The notes below the pieces were generated by a model, which was not told where the DNA came from, searched no databases, and saw only the letters and a program-made list of their open reading frames with translations. Below, piece by piece: positions 8,164 through 17,695 of a DNA stretch of 64,000 nt. The DNA is from Pradoshia eiseniae. Its GTDB lineage: Bacteria; Bacillota; Bacilli; Bacillales; Pradoshiaceae. Location: contig NZ_PKOZ01000012.1 in assembly GCF_002946355.1 (NCBI RefSeq), positions 20,806-84,805 of the forward strand, given 5' to 3'. Each line of letters starts with the position of its first letter. Positions within the stretch are counted from its first letter, which is position 1. The translations under genes were made by a program, and so were the position numbers.

Positions 8164-9570
8164 TTATAAATACTTCCGATTCACACTCTTCCCATCATAA
8201 TTAAACACAATCTCCTTGCCCTCAAGGATCGTTTCAATATGCACCGTCCGCCCCCATAAATAATGCAGATGAGGCAAGACTTTTTCGAGGTACTTCACAT
8301 CTAGCTCAATATCCTCAAACCAATGCTTCAAGTACAGCTCACCGTTCTTGAGGTAATCCCCATCAGTGACCGTGATGTAAGGGAAGCCTCCATTGACGCG
8401 CATACTGACGAGCTGATCACGGACGGATTTCCAGTCCTTGTCGACAATCTTGTAGTCGCGGCCCTTCTTCTGGAAGAGATACATGTCCTCGCGCATAACC
8501 AAATCCTTCGTGAGGTAATTGCGGAGGAAGGAAATATCGGATTCGATTTCGCGGACCTCGAACATTTTTTCGCGGCCTGAGTTTGGCATGACGCCACGCC
8601 TTTTCATTTCCTCTGTTGGGTTATTATAGCGTTCCTCGATGTCCTCAAAGATTTTGATACCGAGGTAGTACGGATTAATTCCTGTCTTTGACGGCTGCAC
8701 GACCCCTGCATTTAGCTTTGCGAATTCAATCGATTCGCCGCTTGTTAGGTCGAGCTCGCGGAGGATGCGCTGGTGCCAAAAGCTGGCCCAGCCTTCGTTC
8801 ATAATTTTTGTCTCCAGCTGTGGCCAAAAATAGAGCATTTCTTCGCGCATCATCGTAAGGATATCACGCTGCCAGTTCTCCAGTGTTCGGCTGTATTGCT
8901 CAATGAACAGGAGGATATCTTTTTCAGGCTTTGGCGGGAATTTCTTCGTCTTTTTTTTCTTTTCTGGTTTCTTATGCTCATCTATGCCCCAAAGATCATC
9001 ATATGGCGTCACAATATGTGGTGATTCATCCTCATCATCTTCATCCATTGACCAGCTTAGTTTTGGCCTTAATAGAGATGGGTCAATATGCTCTTCTATT
9101 GAGAGGACAGAGTCAAGGAATTTTTCCACCTCTAGCTTTCCGTATTCAATTTCGTACTGCCTGACCCTTTCCGCTGTTGCAGCCATACTTTCGACCATAT
9201 CGCGTTTTGTATTGACAAAGCGGATATTGTTCTTGAAGAAATCACAGTGAGCAAGCACATGGGCAACAATCAGTTTATTTTGGATAAGGGAATTGCTGTC
9301 GAGCAAGAAGGCATAGCATGGATTTGAGTTGATTACTAATTCATATATTTTACTTAAGCCGACATCATAATGCAGCTTCATCTTAAAAAATTGTTTTCCA
9401 AAGCTCCAATGGGAATAACGAGTCGGCATTCCATAAGCACCAAAGGTATAAATGATCTCCGGCGGACAAATCTCATAGCGCATCGGGTAAAAATCAAGAC
9501 CAAACCCTTGCGCAATTTCGGTTATCTCATCTATGGCATACTCCAAATCCTTAAATTCATCTGCTATCAT
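8164..9570 (-). CDS. spoVR: Stage V sporulation protein R
   Basis: A 468-residue protein, the same length as B. subtilis SpoVR, with typical N-terminal sequence ([19 protein letters not shown] and then [20 protein letters not shown]). SpoVR is needed for normal spore cortex formation and is made in the mother cell; its molecular activity is unknown. A Lys-rich insertion ([15 protein letters not shown]) lies near residue 235. The ATG at 9570 follows GGAGGTGG and is chosen over a longer frame that would run into the next gene. A SigE-like promoter lies 35-60 bp upstream. Confidence 0.95.
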   Translation of the reverse strand: MIADEFKDLEYAIDEITEIAQGFGLDFYPMRYEICPPEIIYTFGAYGMPTRYSHWSFGKQFFKMKLHYDVGLSKIYELVINSNPCYAFLLDSNSLIQNKLIVAHVLAHCDFFKNNIRFVNTKRDMVESMAATAERVRQYEIEYGKLEVEKFLDSVLSIEEHIDPSLLRPKLSWSMDEDDEDESPHIVTPYDDLWGIDEHKKPEKKKKTKKFPPKPEKDILLFIEQYSRTLENWQRDILTMMREEMLYFWPQLETKIMNEGWASFWHQRILRELDLTSGESIEFAKLNAGVVQPSKTGINPYYLGIKIFEDIEERYNNPTEEMKRRGVMPNSGREKMFEVREIESDISFLRNYLTKDLVMREDMYLFQKKGRDYKIVDKDWKSVRDQLVSMRVNGGFPYITVTDGDYLKNGELYLKHWFEDIELDVKYLEKVLPHLHYLWGRTVHIETILEGKEIVFNYDGKSVNRKYL

Positions 9571-9603
9571 TTTTGTTCCACCTCCACTATTGGTCCTTAT
9601 ATC

Positions 9604-9632
9604 AATGTATGAAGGAATAGCCCAAAAATGAC
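9604..9632 (-). promoter_or_regulatory. SigE-type promoter of spoVR
   Basis: On the minus strand GTCATTTT (-35 region) and CATACATT (-10) are separated by 13 nt, close to the SigE pattern of ATA-containing -35 and CATACA-T -10. It sits in the short gap before spoVR and reads into it, which fits mother-cell expression. Confidence 0.65.
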
Positions 9633-9643
9633 GCAAGCCTTTG

Positions 9644-10597
9644 TTATTTCTGCCCTGAGTCCAGCGCCTCTTTAAGAAGAAGCCAGCCGATATCACGATT
9701 TGCCTTCCACTCTGCTTCAAATTCCCGTAAAGGGACCTCTGTATTTACTCGTTCCTTTCCAATCTCAATGGTCATAGCAGGAATCTTAATTTCAGCTATC
9801 AGCCAATCAGTAAATCCTGACCCCACGGCATTCTTATCAGGCTGGGAAAGATGGTAGCCTGTCTTATCTGCGACAGCTTTTGCCAGGCGATAGTCACGCT
9901 CTTTCTGCTGGTCGCTTGTTTGATAATGCCAGAAGATTTCCCGGCCTGTACTATGATAAGCCGCGGAGATAACAGGCTTTAAGGACTTCGTGAACCGAGC
10001 GAGTGCTTTCGTTTCAGCCTCACTTATCGCGTGTGCTCCCTTATAGAATTGATAGGAGGGGTGATCAACACCAGTCTTCATCTCTTTCCAGCCTGCAGGA
10101 TATTGACGATTCAAATTCACTCCTCGCCCGTTTGCCTTCCATCTCGTAAACGAAAAGGAAAAACGGTTCATCCTCCATAAGGAGATTCGGTCTTTCCATG
10201 GGATCCCGCGAAAATCTCCCTGCTGGATGCTGACTCCATCAGGATTGACCATTGGCACAATCCAAATTGCCCCTTTCTCAAGCAGGGGTTCTTTCTCTAT
10301 TTCGCCTGCATAAACAGTCGCCATCTTCATCAAAAGCATAGAGGTCATCCATTCCCTTGCATGATGGGCACCGCTAAGCAGGATAGCTTTCTCGCCATTT
10401 CCGATTCTTAATGCATAAATCTGACGGCCGTAGCTTGTCTTCCCTATAGAACCGTAAAAAATTTTCTCTGGATATCGCTCATGAAGTAACACCAAGTCAT
10501 GCTCCAAATCATTATATGTATAAGGAGAATCTGCCATGGCATAGGAACCAATAAAGAAATAGACATAAATACTTAAAAGCATGGTCCTTCGCAGCAT
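9644..10597 (-). CDS. Secreted M14-family zinc carboxypeptidase
   Basis: A 317-residue protein with a signal peptide (about residues 1-22). It has the M14 zinc motif HHARE at about residue 78-82, a later zinc ligand in YHSTG, the substrate-binding NPDG and RQ motifs, and the catalytic Glu in MTIEIGKE. It is close to the gamma-D-glutamyl-meso-diaminopimelate peptidase I (M14C) group, which cuts peptidoglycan stem peptides, but it lacks the LysM repeats found in some members. It lies directly upstream of spoVR, so it may act on the cortex or sporangial wall. That role is inference; a general peptide carboxypeptidase is also possible. Confidence 0.85.
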   Translation of the reverse strand: MLRRTMLLSIYVYFFIGSYAMADSPYTYNDLEHDLVLLHERYPEKIFYGSIGKTSYGRQIYALRIGNGEKAILLSGAHHAREWMTSMLLMKMATVYAGEIEKEPLLEKGAIWIVPMVNPDGVSIQQGDFRGIPWKDRISLWRMNRFSFSFTRWKANGRGVNLNRQYPAGWKEMKTGVDHPSYQFYKGAHAISEAETKALARFTKSLKPVISAAYHSTGREIFWHYQTSDQQKERDYRLAKAVADKTGYHLSQPDKNAVGSGFTDWLIAEIKIPAMTIEIGKERVNTEVPLREFEAEWKANRDIGWLLLKEALDSGQK

Positions 10598-10722
10598 GGC
10601 ATTCTATACCCTCCTTATATCAGGTTTCTCATTTAACAAACACCCCAACTTTTACAGGGTGATAAAACGGTCCCTTTGAACAAACTATTTATAACTCCTC
10701 GACATGAAGGAGAGTGATTACA

Positions 10723-10968
10723 TTGAACAAGGTTGATTATGACCGGGCATTGTATTACACGCACCGTTCGGAATGGGATAATCTTCTCATTTTGATGGTC
10801 CGTACGCATGACCACTTTTTATCCAAGAAGATTGAACACTTCTTGCATGCCTATCACTTCTCGAAGGATTATCGGTCCATCGAGAAGACGCTGACCGACC
10901 TTTTGCAATACATTGACCACGCTAGCTTCCTTCCTTATGAGGAGGAATGGGCAAACCAAACATTCTAG
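10723..10968 (+). CDS. yhdB: YhdB-like protein, unknown function
   Basis: An 81-residue soluble protein starting NKVDYDRALYYTHRSEWDNL, closely like B. subtilis YhdB, whose gene also lies beside spoVR. There is no signal or membrane segment; it is rich in His, Tyr and Asp. Function is unknown. The TTG at 10723 is preferred because AAGGAGAG lies 9 nt upstream; the GTG at 10714 overlaps that site. It is transcribed divergently from the M14 peptidase gene and ends before a terminator shared with pgcA. Confidence 0.85.
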   Translation: MNKVDYDRALYYTHRSEWDNLLILMVRTHDHFLSKKIEHFLHAYHFSKDYRSIEKTLTDLLQYIDHASFLPYEEEWANQTF

Positions 10969-11032
10969 TTATCGTTATTTTTTTCTGTGGTGGGAAAATT
11001 ATACGGTTAAAAGCTAACAATGAGACAAGAAA

Positions 11033-11071
11033 AAAAGGAGAGCTGATGACTAAGTCGCCAGCTCTCCTTTT
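11033..11071. terminator. Bidirectional terminator between yhdB and pgcA
   Basis: A 13-bp stem AAAAGGAGAGCTG/CAGCTCTCCTTTT with a 13-nt loop, flanked by A and T runs. Confidence 0.85.
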
Positions 11072-11078
11072 CGTTATT

Positions 11079-12806
11079 TTAGATTTGTTCGACTTTCTCC
11101 ATCATTTCATTCATGAATTGTTGAAGCTTCTTCTCGCTTCCTTGTTTACTTTCATCCTTCACTGCGAAGTAGAATTTGATCTTCGGCTCTGTTCCAGATG
11201 GACGCAGGCAGACCCATGATTCATCCTCAAAGAAATACTTGATAACATTGGATTTCGGCAGATGAATTTCTTGAGTCGTATCTGTACCGATTTCTTTTCT
11301 CACGCTTTCTTTATAATCCTCTACAGCTGTTACATTTACACCTGCCAAAGAATCAAGTGGCGTGCTTCTGAATTGGGCTAGAATATGCTGGATTTTCTCA
11401 GCACCTTCTTTTCCTTTCAGCGTCAAGGAACGCATGCCTTCTAGATAGTAGCCATGCTTCTTATAAAGGTCTTGCAGTGCCTCATAAACGGTTTTTCCTT
11501 GGCGTTTGTAATGAGCGCAAATTTCAACCGCCATGACTGCTGCTTGTACCGCATCTTTATCACGGGCAAAGTCCTTAATCAAGGAACCATAGCTTTCCTC
11601 ATAGCCGAAGAGGAATTTATACTCCCCTGATTCCTCATACTGCTTGATTTTCTCACCAATGAATTTGAAGCCAGTCAAGACATCCTCTGTCTTCATGCCA
11701 TAGCTCGAGGCAATTTCACGCCCAAATTCAGATGTTACGATTGTTTTGAAGACAATCCCATTAGCTGGTAGCTCACCTTTTTCTTTCTTTTGGGAAAGAA
11801 TATAATCAAGGAACAAAGCGCCTGTCTGATTCCCCGTTAATACGGTATACTCACCGGACTCATTCTTAACAGCGATACCAACACGGTCAGCATCCGGGTC
11901 TGTTCCAACCAGGATATCCGCATTCGTTTCCTTGCCCTTTTGGATGGCAAGTTCGAACGCCGCGTGCTCTTCAGGGTTTGGTGAAGAGACAGTCGAGAAT
12001 TCAGGGTCTGGAAGCTCTTGCTCTTTTACGACTTCAACATTCTTATAGCCAAGGTCAGCAAGGGCACGGCGGACAGAAAGGTTAGCTGTACCGTGAAGCG
12101 GCGTGAAGACAACATGCACATCCACTTCGTTTGCCAAATTAGGCTGTTCAGAGATTGTTAATACTTTCTCATTATACGCGTCATCGACCTCTGGTCCGAT
12201 GATTTTGATTAAGCCTTTATCCTGTAAGGATAGCTCGTCCTCTACTTTGATGGCCAATTCATTTTCAATGGCATTGACCATATCAATCAAACGGTCAGCA
12301 TCAAGAGGTGGAAGCTGTCCTCCATCTTCATTGTATACTTTGTAGCCATTGTATTCAGGAGGATTATGACTCGCTGTAATGACAATACCGCCTGCTGCAT
12401 TTAGATGGCGGACCGCGAAGGATAATTCTGGAGTAGGGCGAAGGCTGTCAAACACGAATGCCTGAATGCCATTCGTCGCTAACGTTTTCGCAGCTTCCAT
12501 CGCGAATTCCGGGGATTTATGTCTGGAATCATAAGCAATGACAACACCGCGTTTTTTCGCTTCCTCTCCAAGCTCTCCGATATAGGAAGCGAAGCCTTGG
12601 GTAGCTTTACGGATGGTATAAATATTCATGCGATTTGTACCGACACCAATCTCACCGCGCATACCGCCAGTACCGAACTCAAGGTTTTTGTAAAAAGCAT
12701 CTTCTAAAGCCTTTTCATCATCTGCAAGAGCCGTTAATTTCTCTTGCAGCTCTTTATCTAAATCCAGATAATCATTCCATTTTTTATAGGTTGCTTTCCA
12801 ATCCAT
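11079..12806 (-). CDS. pgcA: Phosphoglucomutase (alpha-D-phosphohexomutase)
   Basis: A 575-residue enzyme that interconverts glucose-6-phosphate and glucose-1-phosphate, supplying UDP-glucose for glycolipid anchors and wall teichoic acid decoration. The active-site serine loop is [14 protein letters not shown], the metal-binding loop is DPDADR, and the sugar loop is GYEES; the phosphate loop RPSGTEPK is near the C-terminus. Length and sequence fit B. subtilis PgcA (YhxB). The ATG at 12806 lies 10 nt after GGGAGGA; a TTG three codons earlier is too close to that site. It is a single gene. LtaS, encoded at 22 kb, acts in the same envelope process. Confidence 0.95.
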   Translation of the reverse strand: MDWKATYKKWNDYLDLDKELQEKLTALADDEKALEDAFYKNLEFGTGGMRGEIGVGTNRMNIYTIRKATQGFASYIGELGEEAKKRGVVIAYDSRHKSPEFAMEAAKTLATNGIQAFVFDSLRPTPELSFAVRHLNAAGGIVITASHNPPEYNGYKVYNEDGGQLPPLDADRLIDMVNAIENELAIKVEDELSLQDKGLIKIIGPEVDDAYNEKVLTISEQPNLANEVDVHVVFTPLHGTANLSVRRALADLGYKNVEVVKEQELPDPEFSTVSSPNPEEHAAFELAIQKGKETNADILVGTDPDADRVGIAVKNESGEYTVLTGNQTGALFLDYILSQKKEKGELPANGIVFKTIVTSEFGREIASSYGMKTEDVLTGFKFIGEKIKQYEESGEYKFLFGYEESYGSLIKDFARDKDAVQAAVMAVEICAHYKRQGKTVYEALQDLYKKHGYYLEGMRSLTLKGKEGAEKIQHILAQFRSTPLDSLAGVNVTAVEDYKESVRKEIGTDTTQEIHLPKSNVIKYFFEDESWVCLRPSGTEPKIKFYFAVKDESKQGSEKKLQQFMNEMMEKVEQI

Positions 12807-12925
12807 ATTGGTCAATTCCTCCCAAATAGTACAACTTGTAATATACCTTTAATATTACTAAAAAATACACTCAAATTGTATATTATTTAGAAATATCGAC
12901 TATTTAAAAATATTCCATTTTTCAG

Positions 12926-14467
12926 TCACCCATTATACTTGACCTGATACAGATCCTTCCGCCTATCCTTAAGCTGGCGAACAGTCCCGGATAGGCGCTG
13001 CCTTCTTAGGATTTCTAAATCGACATCCCCAATCAAGACCATTTCAATATTGGCATTTGTTTCTCCAACAATCCCATCACGTGCAAATTCAAAATCAGAT
13101 GGAGCAAATATGGCTGATTGAGCATACTGGATATCCATATTTTCCGTTTGCGGCAGATTGCCGACCGTTCCAGCGATAACGGTGTATACTTGGTTTTCCA
13201 CTGCTCTCGCCTGGGAACAATAGCGGACACGTAAATAACCCTGGCGGTCCTCCGTACAAAACGGGGTAAAGATAATATTCGCACCCTTATCTGTCGCTAT
13301 CCGGGCCAGCTCAGGAAATTCGATGTCATAGCATATGAGCATGGAAATTTTCCCGCAGTCCGTATCAAAGACATTGACCTCGTCCCCTGCACTGATTCCC
13401 CACCATTTCCGCTCATTCGGTGTGATATGAAGCTTATACTGCTTCTCGATAGTGCCGTCTCTTCTGAACAGATAAGCGATGTTATAAATATTTTCATCCT
13501 CTTCCTTCACAAAGTGAGACCCGCCAATGATGTTGATGTTATAGCGGACAGCTAGCGTCGTGAACAATTGGATATACGGCTCTGTAAATTCTGTCACCTT
13601 GCGTACAGCCTGACTTGGTGATTTTTCATTTAGAAAGGACATAAGCTGCGTGGTCATGATTTCCGGGAAAACCGCAAAATCAGATTCCGCATCCGCCGCC
13701 ACATCCACGAAGTATTCTACCTGACTCGCAAAATCCTCGAATGATGTTATTTTCCTCATCATGTATTGTACGACACAAATTCTTACTGGATGGGCTGTCT
13801 TATAGAAACGTTTTGTTTGCGGATGATAGTCCACATTATTCCATTCCATTAATGTCGCATATTTCCGCGAAGCCAAATCATCCTCTAAATAATTCGGATT
13901 AATACGCATTAATGTAAACTCATTTAAGAGCTGGAATGATAAGACTGGATCATATATTTTATGTAAACGCACTTGCTCTACATATTCTCTCGGTCTCATT
14001 TCATCCGCATATTGATGATAGTTCGGGATGCGACCCCCGATAATAATGCTCTTTAAATTCAATCTGCGAGCAAGTTCCTTCCGTTCCTCATACAAGCGGT
14101 AGCCAACCTTCATCTTCCGGTATTTAGGATGAACCATCACTTCGATTCCGTATAAATTATATCCATCCGGATTATGGTTCGTAATATATCCGTCATCGGT
14201 AATATCAGACCATGTATGGCGGTCATCATATTCATCAAAATTGATAATCAAGCTCGAACAGGAGCCAATGATCTCTCCGTTAAGCTCTGCACAAAATTGG
14301 CCCTCAGGAAAAATCTCTAAATGGCTTTCTAAATGCTCCCTCTTCCAAGGCTCCATCCCTGGAAAACAAACAGACTGAAGCCGAATGATTTCATCAATAT
14401 CCTTATGCTCGGTCTGCCTAATTTCTAGCCGATGCTCAAATTTCGTTAAATCTAACTCTTCACTCAT
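12926..14467 (-). CDS. yhcX: GNAT-nitrilase fusion hydrolase (YhcX-like)
   Basis: A 513-residue two-domain protein, the same arrangement as B. subtilis YhcX. Residues about 1-210 form a GNAT acetyltransferase domain (IEVMVHPKYRKMKVGYRLYE is the acetyl-CoA-binding strand-helix). About 225-490 form a carbon-nitrogen hydrolase domain with the Glu-Lys-Cys triad visible in FPEIM, KLHITPNE and LICYDIEFPE. It may deamidate or acylate small amines or amides; the substrate is unknown. In B. subtilis, yhcX is linked to indole-3-acetic acid formation only by proposal. Single gene, short spacing to pgcA, same strand. Confidence 0.92.
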   Translation of the reverse strand: MSEELDLTKFEHRLEIRQTEHKDIDEIIRLQSVCFPGMEPWKREHLESHLEIFPEGQFCAELNGEIIGSCSSLIINFDEYDDRHTWSDITDDGYITNHNPDGYNLYGIEVMVHPKYRKMKVGYRLYEERKELARRLNLKSIIIGGRIPNYHQYADEMRPREYVEQVRLHKIYDPVLSFQLLNEFTLMRINPNYLEDDLASRKYATLMEWNNVDYHPQTKRFYKTAHPVRICVVQYMMRKITSFEDFASQVEYFVDVAADAESDFAVFPEIMTTQLMSFLNEKSPSQAVRKVTEFTEPYIQLFTTLAVRYNINIIGGSHFVKEEDENIYNIAYLFRRDGTIEKQYKLHITPNERKWWGISAGDEVNVFDTDCGKISMLICYDIEFPELARIATDKGANIIFTPFCTEDRQGYLRVRYCSQARAVENQVYTVIAGTVGNLPQTENMDIQYAQSAIFAPSDFEFARDGIVGETNANIEMVLIGDVDLEILRRQRLSGTVRQLKDRRKDLYQVKYNG

Positions 14468-14826
14468 GAACCTTCACTCCTTCTTCCACCTTAGCCGACA
14501 TATCACTATTACCTGTTTATTTTCCCTTTTCAATTTTTCTGTAAACCAAGCGAAGAAGAGATTTGTGTCCATTTGGAATGAGCGAGGGCAGCAAGTCTTA
14601 AAGACCTCATTGTCATCCGCAACACTAGAACCCAGTTCATCTATAACGCTGATATATATGTACTTACACAAGAATCAAATCCGATATTTCCCTTCTAAAA
14701 TCTCAAAAGCTGCTCTTTGCTGAATATATATAGCGGACATGCTAAGCGTGCATTTAAGTGAAATACAGCTTATTTATCTAACATAAGTTTTCAGCCAGCT
14801 ATCTAGAAGCTGCTTAAATTAAAAAA
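14468..14826. other. Intergenic region with no gene seen
   Basis: A 65-codon open frame on the minus strand here has no ribosome binding site and an atypical composition, and was not accepted. No other signal apart from the terminator at its left-hand neighbour was seen. Confidence 0.4.
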
Positions 14827-14862
14827 GAGGCGAAGTGAACCTACCTTCGTTCACTTCACCTC
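14827..14862 (-). terminator. Terminator of the oligo-1,6-glucosidase gene
   Basis: A 14-bp stem (GAGG-GAAGTGAAC and its complement with one mismatch), followed on the minus strand by TTTTTT. Confidence 0.9.
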
Positions 14863-14869
14863 TATCATC

Positions 14870-16555
14870 TTATTTCTTAAAGCGATACACGACCGTTTCC
14901 CAAGGGCGCAGCCAAATGACGCCATCAGTCGCTTCTTTCTTTTCATCCGCATAATTGCCAATCAGCTTCTCCGCTTCAAGTCCCTTCAAGCTTTCAGGCC
15001 ACTCAGCCACCTGTTCCGATGCCGTGAAATTATTCAGTACGAGTAGGGTTTCGTCCTCGTAGTGCCTCATATAAGCAAATAGAGATGTGCTTTCCTCATG
15101 AATTAACTCAAAGCTTCCCTCCACCATGATTGGCAGCCTTTTCCTCATGGCAATCAGTTCCTTGTAATAATAGAAAATGGAGTTCTTATCCTCTAAAGCC
15201 TGATTCACATTGATTTCACGATAATTCGGATTCACAGCTATCCATGGCTCACCATCCGTAAACCCGCCATTGTCGCTGCCATCCCATTGCATTGGTGTCC
15301 GTGCATTATCACGACCCTTTGCATATATCCCCTTCATTATCTCATTCAGATCATCGCCGTTGGCGATTCGCTCGTTGTACATATTGATTGTCTCGATATC
15401 CCGGTAATCTTCAATGGACGGGAATTGGACATTCGTCATGCCGATTTCTTCCCCTTGGTATATATATGGCGTTCCCTGCATGAAATGGAGGCAAGTTGCT
15501 AACATTTTCGCCGATTCGACCCGGTATTTGCCATCATCCCCAAAACGGGAAACAACTCTTGGCTGGTCATGGTTGTCCCAATACAGACTGTTCCAGCCAC
15601 GGCCATGGAGCTCAATTTGCCATTTGGCGAGGATTTTCTTTAAACGCACCAAATCAAGCGGAGTCACATCCCATTTTCCTAGCGGTCCAGAATCGACATC
15701 CATATGCTCGAATTGGAAAATCATATTGAGTTCCTTCCGCTCCGGGCTCGTATATAAAATTCCGTGCTCCGGCGTCACTCCGCCTGTCTCACCGACTGTC
15801 ATGATGTCATAATGTGAGAGAACCTGCTCATTCATCTCTTGAAGGAATTCATGCACTCTTGGACCATTCATATAGTACTGGGCGCCAGAAGCATAATCGA
15901 ATCCCGGCCTTACATTCCCATCCGGCAGACCTGGCACTTTGGAAATCATGTTGATGACATCCATCCTGAAGCCATCTACACCTTTATCAAGCCAGAACTT
16001 CATTAAATCGTATACCTCAGCGCGAACTGTCTCATTCTCCCAATTCAAGTCAGGCTGCTTCTTGGAGAACAAGTGTAAATAATAGTCCCCGGTTGGCTCA
16101 TTATATTCCCATACAGAGCCGCTGAAGAAGGACTCCCAGTTATTTGGCTCCCTGCCATCCTTTCCATCACGCCAAACATAATAGTCACGATAAGGATTAT
16201 CCTTTGATTTCCTTGCTTCCACGAACCAAGGATGTTCATCTGAGCTATGGTTAACGACAAGGTCCATTACGAGCCTGATGCCACGCTTATGCATTTCCTC
16301 AAGCATCCGCTCCCAATCATCCATCGTGCCGAACTCATCCATGATGGCACGATAATCACTTATATCATATCCATTATCATCATTAGGAGATTGATAGACT
16401 GGTGATAGCCATATGACCTCCACTCCTAATTCAGCTAAGTAGTCAAGCTTTGAGGTAATCCCTGGGATATCTCCAATCCCATCCCCATTAGAGTCCATAA
16501 AACTTCTCGGATAAATTTGATAAACAACTGCATTCTTCCACCATTGTTTGCTCAA
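14870..16555 (-). CDS. malL: Oligo-1,6-glucosidase / alpha-glucosidase (GH13)
   Basis: A 561-residue cytosolic GH13 enzyme. Conserved regions are DLVVNHSSDEH (region I), GFRMDVINM with nucleophile Asp and a following Val (region II), the acid/base Glu in VGETGG (region III) and NHDQPR (region IV). Val after the nucleophile is the mark of alpha-1,6-acting members, so isomaltose, isomaltotriose and panose are likely substrates. The TTG at 16555 follows AAAGGAG and gives MSKQWWKNAVVYQIYPRSF, the normal family N-terminus; upstream in-frame starts would add 15 odd residues. A cre site lies about 50 bp upstream. No sugar transporter is adjacent. Confidence 0.9.
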   Translation of the reverse strand: MSKQWWKNAVVYQIYPRSFMDSNGDGIGDIPGITSKLDYLAELGVEVIWLSPVYQSPNDDNGYDISDYRAIMDEFGTMDDWERMLEEMHKRGIRLVMDLVVNHSSDEHPWFVEARKSKDNPYRDYYVWRDGKDGREPNNWESFFSGSVWEYNEPTGDYYLHLFSKKQPDLNWENETVRAEVYDLMKFWLDKGVDGFRMDVINMISKVPGLPDGNVRPGFDYASGAQYYMNGPRVHEFLQEMNEQVLSHYDIMTVGETGGVTPEHGILYTSPERKELNMIFQFEHMDVDSGPLGKWDVTPLDLVRLKKILAKWQIELHGRGWNSLYWDNHDQPRVVSRFGDDGKYRVESAKMLATCLHFMQGTPYIYQGEEIGMTNVQFPSIEDYRDIETINMYNERIANGDDLNEIMKGIYAKGRDNARTPMQWDGSDNGGFTDGEPWIAVNPNYREINVNQALEDKNSIFYYYKELIAMRKRLPIMVEGSFELIHEESTSLFAYMRHYEDETLLVLNNFTASEQVAEWPESLKGLEAEKLIGNYADEKKEATDGVIWLRPWETVVYRFKK

Positions 16556-16605
16556 TTTCCTGCTCCTTTCATTTAAAAGATAGGCCGGCTTCTTATCCAA
16601 TGCTC

Positions 16606-16619
16606 TTGAAGCGCTTACA
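16606..16619 (-). promoter_or_regulatory. cre site (CcpA operator) upstream of malL
   Basis: On the minus strand TGTAAGCGCTTCAA matches the cre consensus TGWAARCGYTWNCW at 13 of 14 positions. It is about 50 bp upstream of the malL start, so repression by CcpA when glucose is present is likely. Confidence 0.75.
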
Positions 16620-16700
16620 GACTGGCTTCAATAATGGAATTCACAACCTCTCGTCATGCTCTCTTCATGTTTTTTGACACGTGTTGAAAGAGTATTTCTT

Positions 16701-16729
16701 TTTACAATATTATGATATCATACTATAAT
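16701..16729 (+). promoter_or_regulatory. SigA promoter of bdbC
   Basis: TTTACA (16701-16706) and TATAAT (16724-16729) with a 17-nt spacer, about 30 bp before the bdbC start. Confidence 0.75.
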
Positions 16730-16758
16730 TTGAGAAAGAGACTAGAAGGCGGTATCCC

Positions 16759-17193
16759 ATGAAAAAAATAATCAATCGTGAAAATGCGTTATTTTTGGCA
16801 TTCGCTGCCGGATTGATCGCAACGTTGGGCAGCTTGTATTTTTCTGAAATCAAAGGGTATGAACCTTGCTCACTTTGCTGGTATCAGCGAATACTCATGT
16901 ATCCGTTCACCATCATCTTGGCCATCGCCATCATTAAGAAGGATTATGAAATCGCGATCTATTCAACTGTTCTATCATTAATAGGCGCATGCATATCCAC
17001 CTACCATGTACTCATTCAGAAGGTTCCATTTTTCACGGACAAAGCAGCTTCTTGCGGACGAATTCCATGTACGGGCGACTATATCAACTGGTTTGGTTTC
17101 ATAACCATCCCAATGCTTGCGCTAATAGCCTTCGTCATTATATTGGTCTGCAGCATCTACGTTTTGAAAACAAATAAAGGGGAGTCAAAATGA
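16759..17193 (+). CDS. bdbC: Disulfide bond formation protein, DsbB family (BdbC-like)
   Basis: A 144-residue membrane protein with four predicted helices. It carries the two cysteine pairs of the DsbB family: CSLCW near residue 37-41, and C-G-R-I-P-C near 97-102. It passes electrons from exported thiol-disulfide oxidoreductases to quinone and so drives disulfide formation outside the membrane. The C-terminal end overlaps the start of the next gene by 4 bp (ATGA), which points to translational coupling with that thioredoxin-fold partner. B. subtilis BdbC is 138 residues. Confidence 0.92.
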   Translation: MKKIINRENALFLAFAAGLIATLGSLYFSEIKGYEPCSLCWYQRILMYPFTIILAIAIIKKDYEIAIYSTVLSLIGACISTYHVLIQKVPFFTDKAASCGRIPCTGDYINWFGFITIPMLALIAFVIILVCSIYVLKTNKGESK

Positions 17194-17654
17194 AAAAAGT
17201 ATTTATCTTCTCCGCTGTTGTGATTTTAATTTTCGCTGTCATCGCCATTCTTACGAACCAGCAGAAGGCAGAGCAAACTGCTGGTAACCCGTATGGCACG
17301 GATGATTTGAAATCTTCCACCATTGATTTACTCGATGATGAGAATTATCAAAACATTATCACCCCAGATGAGCTTGATCAGAAATTAGAAGAAGAGGAGT
17401 CCATCATTGTCTACTACTTCAGCCCTGAATGTATTCATTGCATGAATACTACACCGGTTCTTATGCCTGTAGCAGAGGAAATGGACAAGCATGTGTATCA
17501 ATATAATTTGCTTGAATATGAGAATGGCTGGAATGAATTTAACATCCAGTCTACCCCTACTCTCGTGAAATATGAAAACGGCAAGGAAACAAGCCGGATT
17601 GTTGGAGAACAGCCGAAGGAAGAATTTGAAGAATGGTTCCAGGCAAACAAATAG
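17190..17654 (+). CDS. Membrane-anchored thioredoxin-fold protein
   Basis: A 154-residue protein with an N-terminal signal or anchor helix (about residues 4-20), then a linker and a thioredoxin fold. The active site is SPECIHCMNTTPV, a CIHC motif near residues 79-82, and the cis-Pro loop is QSTPTLVKY. It should work outside the membrane as a thiol-disulfide oxidoreductase with the DsbB-type protein encoded just upstream. It resembles BdbA-type proteins more than BdbD, but the match is not strong enough to give a symbol. A terminator follows directly, so this is a two-gene operon. Confidence 0.85.
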   Translation: MKKVFIFSAVVILIFAVIAILTNQQKAEQTAGNPYGTDDLKSSTIDLLDDENYQNIITPDELDQKLEEEESIIVYYFSPECIHCMNTTPVLMPVAEEMDKHVYQYNLLEYENGWNEFNIQSTPTLVKYENGKETSRIVGEQPKEEFEEWFQANK

Positions 17655-17662
17655 ATATAGAT

Positions 17663-17693
17663 AAAGAGGCAGGATTATTCCCCCTGCCTCTTT
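17663..17693. terminator. Terminator between convergent genes
   Basis: An 11-bp stem AAAGAGGCAGG/CCTGCCTCTTT with a short T-run on the + strand. Confidence 0.75.
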
Positions 17694-17695
17694 TG

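Noticed and set aside
14474..14671. A 65-codon open frame on the minus strand
   Set aside because: No ribosome binding site, unlikely composition, and no similarity to known proteins.
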